The notes beneath the pieces were generated by a model. It was not told the origin of the DNA and searched no databases. It saw only the letters and a program-made list of their open reading frames with translations. From JAIPEK01 sp041685935 (GTDB lineage: Bacteria; Desulfobacterota; Desulfobacteria; Desulfobacterales; Desulfobacteraceae): a stretch of DNA of 25,568 nucleotides. This document shows, piece after piece, positions 1 through 6,727 of the stretch. Made by a program: the position numbers and the translations under genes. The stretch covers positions 1-25,568 of the forward strand of contig JAWLES010000013.1 of the NCBI GenBank assembly GCA_041685935.1, given 5' to 3'. Every line of letters begins with the position of its first letter. Within the stretch, counting starts at the first letter, position 1.

Positions 1-31
1 CCGATATTTTGTAAAACCTGGAACTGTTCAT
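1..31 (-). CDS. 5' end of an unidentified gene (partial, runs off the window)
   Basis: After the stop of the glutamate synthase-like gene, the minus strand has an AGGAGG ribosome-binding site (43-48). An ATG follows at 31-29, 11 nt downstream, and opens a frame reading MNSSRFYKIS to the window edge. The spacing is slightly long. Only ten codons are visible, so no function can be read. In split glutamate synthases of archaea and anaerobes the next gene is often the GXGXG (GltB3-like) subunit or a pyridine-nucleotide oxidoreductase, so one of these would fit by position. That is inference only. Confidence 0.4.
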   Translation of the reverse strand, partial: MNSSRFYKIS

Positions 32-46
32 ACTTTTCAATGCCTC

Positions 47-1681
47 CTACACCACATACCTGATATTCAATCTTTCCGCGGCATCCCTGTCGTCAACGCC
101 CAAAGCGTCGGACATACCGATGGGAAGCGAGGTGGAACGGCCCAGCGGTGCGATGATCTTCTTTAGCTCAATGTCAAAGGAAACAAACATTTCCACGACC
201 CTTTCAGCCACTTTGTCCACATCAAGCCGCCTGTAAAGCCTTGGATCCTGGGATGTAATCCCTTTGGGGCAGACCCCGATATTGCAGATGTTGCACCGGT
301 TTTCTTCCGTACCCAGACATCCCGCTGCAGCCTGCATGACGTACTTGCCAACCTGCACACCGCTTGCCCCCAGCATGATCAGGGCCGCCGCATTTGCGGC
401 AAGATTGCCGTTCTTACCGATACCGCCGCCTGCAAATATCGGGATTTCATTCTGTTTGCCGAGTTTCACCAGGTTGAGATAGTTGTCCCGGACGCATGAT
501 GCAATGGGATGGCCCATGTGGTTCATGGATACGTTGTAGGCGGCTCCGGTTCCCCCGTCTTCACCGTCTATTGCAAGCCCTGAAGCATAATCGTTCCGGG
601 TGAGATTGTTCATGACCGCAAGGGAGGTGGAGGATGCGGAAATCTTTGGATATACAGGAACCCGGAATCCCCAGGCCATGGACATGGACAGGATCATCTT
701 CGCCACCGACTCCTCGATGGAGTACTGGGTCTGGTGGGTCGGAGGGCTCGGAAGGCTGACACCCATGGGAACACCACGGATGGCGGCAATCAGCCGGTTC
801 ACCTTGTGCCACATCAAAAGTCCGCCGTCTCCGGGTTTCGCACCCTGGCCGTACTTGATCTCTATGGCACAGGGATCATCCTTCATGTGGGGAATGGCGT
901 GCAGGATTTCGTCCCATCCGAAATAGCCGCTTGCAATCTGTAAAATCACATACTTGATGAACCGGCTCTTTAACAGCCGGGGCGGGCACCCGCCTTCTCC
1001 CGTGGATATCCTTACGGGCATGCCCAGCTCCTCGTTGAGGTATGCCACACCCATCTGAAGGCCCTCCCACATGTTGGGGGACAGTGCGCCGAAAGACATG
1101 CCGCCGATCACCAGCGGGTAAATTTCCCGCACCGGCGGAATCCAGCCGTTCTGCCGGATCCGCTTCATGTTCTCCTCAGGGGAGAGAACCCTCCCCAGCA
1201 GGGTATTGACTTCAAACTCATGCCGTCCGGCATCGAGTGCAGGGTCTGTAAGCATGGAAATCCTGGTGAACTTGATCCGGTCCAGCAGATTCTCCTTTGA
1301 GTTCCTCCTGCCGCCCCTCTTGCCGGGTTCGCCTTTCTGGTCCGCGTGGAAGGAAAGCCGGCTGGACTGAGGGTTCAGCCGGCTCTCGATTGCATCGTTG
1401 GGGCAGACCATTGCGCACATTCCGCACCCGACACAGGCGTTTTCCACTGCGGTTTTCTGGCTGATGCCGTGAAAAACCCCGTAACCGTTTGAATTTTCCC
1501 CGCCGGGATAGATGGATGTTTGTAAAGTCCTCTTCCTGAACACTTTAAGCTCGATGGCCTGCACCGGACACACGGAAGTGCAATTTCCGCAAAGGGTGCA
1601 CCGGTCCCGGTTCCAGTCCACCTGCCAGGGCAGGTCCACGATGCTTAAAGATGAAGGTGTAACTGGTCTGTCTGGCTGCAT
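47..1681 (-). CDS. Glutamate synthase-like FMN/Fe-S subunit (GltB2-type)
   Basis: A 544-residue protein matching the synthase (FMN, 2-oxoglutarate-binding) domain of glutamate synthase, in the stand-alone form typical of archaea and anaerobes. The N-terminus carries two bacterial-ferredoxin [4Fe-4S] motifs: Cys28/31/34/38 and Cys83/86/89/93. The TIM-barrel core contains KISASSTSLAV followed by AIDGEDGGTGAAYNVS, the FMN/substrate region. A C-terminal cysteine cluster (Cys455, Cys463, Cys466, Cys471, then PKGI) corresponds to the glutamate synthase Fe-S site. Predicted reaction: ammonia from the partner amidotransferase plus 2-oxoglutarate and reductant gives glutamate in the cytoplasm. The ferredoxin domains suggest ferredoxin or a separate flavoprotein as donor. 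The start is set by AGGAGG seven bases upstream. It overlaps the upstream amidotransferase gene by 37 nt, so the two are probably co-translated. Members of this family can act on other substrates, so classical GOGAT activity is likely rather than proven. Confidence 0.88.
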   Translation of the reverse strand: MQPDRPVTPSSLSIVDLPWQVDWNRDRCTLCGNCTSVCPVQAIELKVFRKRTLQTSIYPGGENSNGYGVFHGISQKTAVENACVGCGMCAMVCPNDAIESRLNPQSSRLSFHADQKGEPGKRGGRRNSKENLLDRIKFTRISMLTDPALDAGRHEFEVNTLLGRVLSPEENMKRIRQNGWIPPVREIYPLVIGGMSFGALSPNMWEGLQMGVAYLNEELGMPVRISTGEGGCPPRLLKSRFIKYVILQIASGYFGWDEILHAIPHMKDDPCAIEIKYGQGAKPGDGGLLMWHKVNRLIAAIRGVPMGVSLPSPPTHQTQYSIEESVAKMILSMSMAWGFRVPVYPKISASSTSLAVMNNLTRNDYASGLAIDGEDGGTGAAYNVSMNHMGHPIASCVRDNYLNLVKLGKQNEIPIFAGGGIGKNGNLAANAAALIMLGASGVQVGKYVMQAAAGCLGTEENRCNICNIGVCPKGITSQDPRLYRRLDVDKVAERVVEMFVSFDIELKKIIAPLGRSTSLPIGMSDALGVDDRDAAERLNIRYVV

Positions 1682-2778
1682 ATCCTGACCTCCTGACGAT
1701 CCGGGTTCACTATTGCCGTATCAAGATGCATGGGTTGAATGTCTCTGGACTTGTCCCTGTCCGGTATAACCGCGTCCAATCCGCACACCTCGGATGAAAA
1801 TGCGAACATTCCGGGCTTTCCGCCTACAACTCCGGGCCTGAGCTTCTTTTTGTCCTGGGCCATAAACAGGGTCCTGTCAGGGAGCGCCCCGATTACACAG
1901 TTGGGGCCGTCTATAATGAGTTGGCGGCATGTTTTTTTCAGATGCCTGAGAAACACTGCGTCGTGATGATTTTCGATTTCTCCGTCTTTCAAGGGGGTAA
2001 TCACGTGCTTGTACGCGTCAATCCCCAGGCCGAGCCCCTTTACCGTGTAGTGGAGGATATGGGTGAAGACTTCGGAATCGGACTGGTATCCGGTATATCC
2101 GGGGAAATCCCTTGACGACAGAAAGTTCTTGATGGGGATAAAAGCGGTGTTCTCCCCGTTGGTCATGGTGGAGAATCCCTCCACGAAAAACGGGTGGCAT
2201 GCGTACAGGTTGATTGCGTAGTTTGTGTTCTGCCTGCCCTGGGCCAGTATAATCCCGGCCTTTAGTTCATCCCGGTCAAGTCCGAGGTACCGCGCCACTT
2301 CCATGGGATCGCCGAGCTCTTTTATCATGATGGTGTCCGGCCAGAAAGAAAAGACGATCATATCGTTTTTCTCCTCCCCCATCTCACGGATTTTGAGCCG
2401 TATCTCGGTAAGGCGTAGCCCTATCTCCTCGTCGGAAAGGCCGTCCCACTCTTCCGGGATTTCATAGGCCCGGATGAGATAGACATCACGTCTCGGGATA
2501 TCACTTTCCTCGTACTTTTTGGGAACCTTGATGGTCATCTTGTACTTGGTCATGAATCCGTTGTCCATCATGAAAAGATCAAGGCGCCGAATTCCCTCTT
2601 CACTGAAGATGCCGGAAAGGATGGGCGCATCCTTCATTTCCGTGAAAGGCCCCCCGAGGTCCCTGAGCATGAACCCCACCCCGGACCCGTCATGCCCCTC
2701 TTTCATCACGTCCAGGGCCTTGATGGCGGTCATGGGGGATACGGGCTCCTCGCTGGTCAAGGCAAACAACCTGCACAT
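1645..2778 (-). CDS. Class II glutamine amidotransferase, glutamate synthase domain 1-like (GltB1-type)
   Basis: A stand-alone Ntn-type glutaminase of 377 residues, corresponding to the amidotransferase domain of glutamate synthase. It should release ammonia from glutamine for the FMN subunit encoded immediately downstream. The start is placed at the second in-frame ATG so that the protein begins Met-Cys-Arg-Leu-Phe. Class II amidotransferases use the N-terminal Cys, exposed after Met removal, as nucleophile. A longer frame from 2799 would bury that Cys at position 9. A GGGAG ribosome-binding site lies about nine bases before the chosen ATG. Further family features are HDGSGVGF near the N-terminus and the TNGENTAF segment. 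Its 3' end overlaps the synthase gene by 37 nt. A sigma70-like promoter lies upstream at 2812-2840, and a terminator at 2862-2892 separates this pair from the symporter gene. Confidence 0.86.
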   Translation of the reverse strand: MCRLFALTSEEPVSPMTAIKALDVMKEGHDGSGVGFMLRDLGGPFTEMKDAPILSGIFSEEGIRRLDLFMMDNGFMTKYKMTIKVPKKYEESDIPRRDVYLIRAYEIPEEWDGLSDEEIGLRLTEIRLKIREMGEEKNDMIVFSFWPDTIMIKELGDPMEVARYLGLDRDELKAGIILAQGRQNTNYAINLYACHPFFVEGFSTMTNGENTAFIPIKNFLSSRDFPGYTGYQSDSEVFTHILHYTVKGLGLGIDAYKHVITPLKDGEIENHHDAVFLRHLKKTCRQLIIDGPNCVIGALPDRTLFMAQDKKKLRPGVVGGKPGMFAFSSEVCGLDAVIPDRDKSRDIQPMHLDTAIVNPDRQEVRICSQTDQLHLHL

Positions 2779-2811
2779 TAGTGTTTTCTCCCTTTCCAAT
2801 TAGCGGTTTTT

Positions 2812-2840
2812 TCTATATAAAAGCTTATTATCATAATCAA
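2812..2840 (-). promoter_or_regulatory. Predicted sigma70 promoter of the glutamate synthase pair
   Basis: Read on the minus strand: -35 TTGATT (2840-2835), a 17-nt spacer and -10 TATAGA (2817-2812). It lies about 34 bases before the amidotransferase ATG and just downstream of the symporter terminator, where a new promoter would be needed. It was found by eye from consensus only. Confidence 0.5.
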
Positions 2841-2861
2841 AAACAAACTTTTTTTCAATAT

Positions 2862-2892
2862 AAAAAAACCCCGGCATGAAAACATACCGGGG
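2862..2892 (-). terminator. Rho-independent terminator after the AGCS symporter
   Basis: On the minus strand, CCCCGG and CCGGGG form a GC-rich stem (2892-2887 with 2874-2869). It is extended inward past one mismatch by ATG/CAT around a four-base loop, and is followed directly by seven T residues (2868-2862). It begins 24 bases after the symporter stop codon, so it ends that transcript and insulates the glutamate synthase genes. Confidence 0.85.
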
Positions 2893-2916
2893 CGCAAACG
2901 TCACAAGATCAAACGC

Positions 2917-4263
2917 TTAGTTGTTTTTGAAGTACTCCTTGGTGATCCTGAAAATAACCGGGCTCAGGACCAGAAGAGCAATAAGGTTGGGAATGATCAT
3001 CAGTCCGTTCATCATGTCGGAGAAAGTCCAGACAAAGTCGAGTTTGATCATGGCGCCGATGAAGATGACGACCACGTATACAAGCCTGTACGGAGTCACG
3101 CCTTTCAGACCGAAGATGTACTCGATACTGACCTGTCCGTAATAACACCACGCAAGCATGGTGGAAAAGGCAAAAATGATCAGACCGAATCCGACAACAA
3201 AGTCGCCGAGTCCGGGAAGTCCCATGTTAAAAGCCATCTGGGAGAGCTCCGCTCCTGTTTCACCGCTCTGCCATGCACCTGTCATGATAATAAGAAGGGC
3301 GGTCAGGGTACAGACGAAAATGGTATCGATAAGCGGGCTGAGTCCTGCGATGATTCCCTGTCGTACCGGGTCCTGGGTCCTTGCGGCAGCATGGGCTATG
3401 GGCGCACTTCCAAGTCCGGCCTCATTGGAAAAAACACCTCTTGCCACACCGAACCGCATGGCCTGGGCGATGGCTGACCCTGCAAAACCTCCTGCAGCAG
3501 CGGTTCCGGTAAAAGCGTCCGTAAAAATCATCCCGAATGCCATGCCGAGTTTTTCGATATTGGCGATGATCACTATCAGTGCGCCGATCACGTAAACAGC
3601 CGCCATAAAAGGCACAAGCCGCTCCGTTACCTCACCGATCCGCTTGATGCCGCCTATAACAACGGCAAAGGTAGCAGCGGCAAGAACAAGTCCGGTGACC
3701 CAGTAGGGTATGGATACCGCCCTTTCCACGGCACGGGCCACGGAGTTGGACTGCACCATGTTTCCGATGCCGAATGCTGCAACCGCTGCAAAGAGGGCGA
3801 ACAGAAAACCGAGCCACTTCCAGTTTTTACCCATACCGTTCTTGATATAGTACATGGGACCGCCCACATAAGTCCCGTCCGGCATGGTTTCACGATATTT
3901 GACCGCCAGAACGGCCTCGCCGTATTTGGTGGCCATACCGAAAAGTGCAGTGACCCACATCCAGAAAACTGCGCCAGGGCCGCCGAGAAAAATCGCAGTG
4001 GCCACTCCGGCGATGTTCCCTGTTCCGATTGTCGCTGAAAGAGCGGTCATCAGAGACTGAAACGGCGTGATATCGCCTTCGCCTTTCTGGTCTTCCTTTT
4101 TACGACCCTGCATTAGGAGTTTAAAAGCGTAACCCAATTTGCTGACTGTCCGCCAGCCTGTGCCGAAGGAAAGGTATATACCCGTTCCCACCAGCAGAAT
4201 CAGCATAATCGGTCCCCATACGAATCCACTAATAGCCGAAATGATTGATAATAGTGCGTCCAT
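2917..4263 (-). CDS. Alanine/glycine:cation symporter, AGCS family
   Basis: A 448-residue, very hydrophobic inner-membrane protein with the hallmarks of the AGCS family (AlsT/DagA type), which imports alanine or glycine with Na+ or H+. Visible family segments are TALSATIGTGNIAGVATAI near residue 75, GGPMYYIKNGMG near 135 and FSNEAGLGSAPIAHAAA near 280. Length is normal for the family and no break is seen. The start is supported by a purine-rich AGGAGGAG stretch upstream; the strongest match is about 13 nt from the ATG, with a second AGGA closer in. It appears to be a single-gene unit, with a candidate promoter at 4335-4362 and a clear terminator at 2862-2892. Its substrate fits the amino-acid theme of the window, but the sequence alone cannot separate alanine from glycine. 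Confidence 0.92.
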   Translation of the reverse strand: MDALLSIISAISGFVWGPIMLILLVGTGIYLSFGTGWRTVSKLGYAFKLLMQGRKKEDQKGEGDITPFQSLMTALSATIGTGNIAGVATAIFLGGPGAVFWMWVTALFGMATKYGEAVLAVKYRETMPDGTYVGGPMYYIKNGMGKNWKWLGFLFALFAAVAAFGIGNMVQSNSVARAVERAVSIPYWVTGLVLAAATFAVVIGGIKRIGEVTERLVPFMAAVYVIGALIVIIANIEKLGMAFGMIFTDAFTGTAAAGGFAGSAIAQAMRFGVARGVFSNEAGLGSAPIAHAAARTQDPVRQGIIAGLSPLIDTIFVCTLTALLIIMTGAWQSGETGAELSQMAFNMGLPGLGDFVVGFGLIIFAFSTMLAWCYYGQVSIEYIFGLKGVTPYRLVYVVVIFIGAMIKLDFVWTFSDMMNGLMIIPNLIALLVLSPVIFRITKEYFKNN

Positions 4264-4334
4264 GTTTCCTGTTTCTCCTCCTTTTGGTTTAAGTTAAGCT
4301 TTTGTGCTCACATAATTCCTTGATGCTCAGAGAA

Positions 4335-4362
4335 ACTATGCATACTAAATTTTAATGGTCAA
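4335..4362 (-). promoter_or_regulatory. Candidate promoter of the AGCS symporter
   Basis: Minus strand: -35 TTGACC (4362-4357), a 16-nt spacer and -10 CATAGT (4340-4335). It sits in the AT-rich divergent intergenic region 4264-4538, about 70 bases before the symporter ATG. The -10 matches consensus at only four of six positions. For the plus-strand gene in the same region only a weaker pair is seen (TTGAAG 4463-4468 and TAAATA 4486-4491). Nothing else recognisable was found in this 275-base gap. Confidence 0.35.
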
Positions 4363-4538
4363 TGGTTTGTTGATTTAACTTCGCCGAACACGCCATGTCA
4401 AGGGAAAATTTATTATCGTTTAAATGCACGGCTGGAAAACATATAAAAATCAGCACAAAAAGTTGAAGTATAAGTATTTTTGTTGTAAATAAAATTATCG
4501 GTTCCACAAGAATAATCCAAAATCGAAAGGAAACATGA

Positions 4539-4925
4539 ATGGGGCTATTTGACAAAATCAAAAAGGGATTTGAAAGCGCTGTGGTCAATGCCAGAATGGA
4601 TGATTTTTTAATCGACAGGATCGATAAAATCCTAAGTGAAAGATGGGACAAGGTATCTGAAAAAAAACCGGACAACATTGACGGGGTCAGCATAGAGGAA
4701 GAGGCCGGATACAAATTTGTCTACCGTTTCAACGACCGGGCCGTAGAAGTAGAACTGGAGCATGAATACCCGGTGGTGAAGATGGAAATACATTGCGACG
4801 GCAGCAAATACGAAACCCATGTACAGGTATCCGAGTTTGTGGAAAAAGAGGAGAACGGATTCTCGATTAAAAATGAAACAAAACTCAGGGAAATTATCAG
4901 CGGGGCGGCCGGCATGGTGGAATAA
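4539..4925 (+). CDS. Small acidic hypothetical protein
   Basis: A 128-residue soluble protein of unrecognised family. The first 25 residues look like an amphipathic helix (MGLFDKIKKGFE). The remainder is rich in Glu/Asp and Lys, with alternating charged and hydrophobic residues suggesting beta strands followed by a C-terminal helix. There is no signal peptide, membrane segment or cysteine-rich motif. The start is supported by AAAGGA, about seven bases upstream. An earlier ATG at 4535 is out of frame and stops after five codons. The gene stands alone on the plus strand, divergent from the symporter and convergent with the acyl-CoA ligase, whose stop codon lies 18 bases away. The reading frame looks genuine because charged residues are well distributed and the RBS is correctly placed, but no function can be inferred. 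Confidence 0.7.
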   Translation: MGLFDKIKKGFESAVVNARMDDFLIDRIDKILSERWDKVSEKKPDNIDGVSIEEEAGYKFVYRFNDRAVEVELEHEYPVVKMEIHCDGSKYETHVQVSEFVEKEENGFSIKNETKLREIISGAAGMVE

Positions 4926-4937
4926 TCCAACCGGCCG
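4906..4937. repeat. Inverted repeat across the stop of the small acidic gene
   Basis: CGGCCGG (4906-4912) pairs with CCGGCCG (4931-4937), with an inner TGGA/TCCA pairing around ATAA. It sits between convergent genes and includes the plus-strand TAA. No T-run directly follows on either strand; a T6 run on the plus strand starts about 17 bases further on. It may therefore reduce read-through but is not a textbook terminator. Confidence 0.3.
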
Positions 4938-4943
4938 TCCGGC

Positions 4944-6674
4944 CTACTGGTGCTCTTTTTTCAGCTCCCGTCTCAACAGTTTTCCGATGGCGGATACCGG
5001 CAGCTGATCCCGGAACTCGATTTCCCTTGGACGCTTGTATCCGGCCATATTTTCCTTACAGAAGGCTTTCATCTCGTCTTCGGTTACCTGCGCTTCCGGC
5101 TTGAGCTTCAGGAATGCCTTGACCTTTTCCCCGCTTTTCGGGTCGGGAACACCGACTACAGCAGCCAGCTCCACATCAGGGTGCGTATAGAGGATATCCT
5201 CCACATCCCTGGGATAAACATTGAATCCGCCGACAATGATCATATCCTTTTTGCGGTCTGTGATGTAGATATACCCGTCTTCGTCGATTTTGCCGATATC
5301 ACCGGTAAGAAAATACCGCCCCCCGTTGATCCGCCTGAAGACCTCCTCGTTGGCATCCGGCCGCTGCCAGTAACCTTTCATCACCTGGGGTCCGCAGACC
5401 GCCACTTCGCCCTCCTCACCGCGAGGCATCTCTTTAAGACCGGTTTCGATATCCACGATTTTAATGTCGGTGCCCGGCATGGGAAAGCCTATGCTTCCGA
5501 TTTTTCTCAACTCTTTTGAGGTGGGATTGGCGGTTGCCACAGGAGTGGTCTCGGTGAGGCCGTAGCCTTCAAAGATAACCGCCCCGGTCTTTTCCTCGAA
5601 CTGCCGGCACACGTCCGGGGGCAGGGGAGATCCGCCTGAAAAGCATCCCATGATGGAAGAAAGATCATACTTGTCAATATCCCGGTGATTGGTGAACGCC
5701 ACAAAAATCGTGGGAACGGCCGGCATCAGGGTGGGCCTGTATTTTTCAACAGCCTTGAGCACTTCTGTGAAAGGGGGGTTCCCGGCCCGGGGGTCTGGTA
5801 TGCATACCAGCCTGCTTCCCGTGCACACGGCAGAGAGCATGGCCACGGTGATACCGAAGCTGTGATACCAGGGCAGCACCCCGAGATAGGTATGAAATCC
5901 GCCTGTCCGCTGCTTTTCAGGTTTTTCCCCCTCTTCGTGCACAAAAACGCCGTACTCATAAATCGCGTTCACGTCATAGGTAAAGTTGGTATGCACAAGC
6001 TCAGCCCCCTTTGGAACTCCCGTGGTTCCGCCGGTATACAGCATGGCTGCAGTATCTTCCGAAGGGTTGATATCCACTTTCGGAGGTTCGGGTCTTGCCG
6101 ATGCCACGATATCGTCGAAAAAGAGATGTCCTGCATCGTGCCTGTCCGCTTGCGGGATTTTCTTTAAAATGGAGCCGAGTATCCCTTTGAGTTTGGGAAG
6201 GTAGGATTTGATGTTGCAGATGATTACATCCTCCACCTGAGTATCCCTGACGGCGATCCTGATATTTTCATAGAACTGGGGATGGTCCATGCAGAACACC
6301 ATTTTCGCCTCGGAATCCGCAAGCTGGTGATGAAGCTCCGGCCCGGTATAAATCGGATTGCAGGTCACGCAGGTTGCGCCGGTTTTGGTGATACCGAAAA
6401 AAATTTCCGGATAGTGGGGCAGATTCGGAAGGATCAGTGCGACCTTGTCCCCCTTTGCTATGCCCTTTTGCGCCAGGAACCAGGCAATCCTGTCAGCCGT
6501 ATCCTTGACCCTGGCATAGGTACGCTCGGCACCGTTGAATATGGTGAATACCTTGTCCGGGTACTTTGCAGCAGCCCGGTCCAGCATCTCAAAAACCGGA
6601 TAATCATAATCCGGAACAGTGGTCTTGGAAACATTTTCAGGCCAGAAGGGTGTGTCCCAGGCGGAATCCGTCAT
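4944..6674 (-). CDS. Long-chain fatty acid--CoA ligase (AMP-forming, ANL superfamily)
   Basis: A 576-residue acyl-CoA synthetase that adenylates a carboxylic acid with ATP and transfers it to CoA. Visible motifs: the ATP-binding loop YTGGTTGVPKGAELVH near residue 215; YGLTETTP near 360 (A5); TGDIGKIDEDGYIYITDRKKD near 455-475 (A7/A8 hinge); and a C-terminal catalytic lysine in SAIGKLLRREL. The PFWPENVSKTT-like N-terminus and full length resemble the long-chain FadD/LcfB group rather than acetyl-CoA synthetase. The start is set by AAGGAGAGGAG immediately upstream. It is the last gene of the minus-strand run, 53 bases after glnE. It could activate fatty acids for beta-oxidation or lipid synthesis. 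A role for the CoA-dependent dehydratase genes further upstream is possible but not shown. Confidence 0.87.
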   Translation of the reverse strand: MTDSAWDTPFWPENVSKTTVPDYDYPVFEMLDRAAAKYPDKVFTIFNGAERTYARVKDTADRIAWFLAQKGIAKGDKVALILPNLPHYPEIFFGITKTGATCVTCNPIYTGPELHHQLADSEAKMVFCMDHPQFYENIRIAVRDTQVEDVIICNIKSYLPKLKGILGSILKKIPQADRHDAGHLFFDDIVASARPEPPKVDINPSEDTAAMLYTGGTTGVPKGAELVHTNFTYDVNAIYEYGVFVHEEGEKPEKQRTGGFHTYLGVLPWYHSFGITVAMLSAVCTGSRLVCIPDPRAGNPPFTEVLKAVEKYRPTLMPAVPTIFVAFTNHRDIDKYDLSSIMGCFSGGSPLPPDVCRQFEEKTGAVIFEGYGLTETTPVATANPTSKELRKIGSIGFPMPGTDIKIVDIETGLKEMPRGEEGEVAVCGPQVMKGYWQRPDANEEVFRRINGGRYFLTGDIGKIDEDGYIYITDRKKDMIIVGGFNVYPRDVEDILYTHPDVELAAVVGVPDPKSGEKVKAFLKLKPEAQVTEDEMKAFCKENMAGYKRPREIEFRDQLPVSAIGKLLRRELKKEHQ

Positions 6675-6727
6675 TTTCTCCTCTCCTTTCGTTCGGGTCA
6701 GGGTAATGGAATCAATGATAACCTTGT

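Noticed and set aside
4352..4714. A 120-codon minus-strand frame antisense to the small acidic gene
   Set aside because: Ser/Leu-rich translation typical of a reverse-strand shadow, with no motif; the plus-strand gene has the better RBS and composition.
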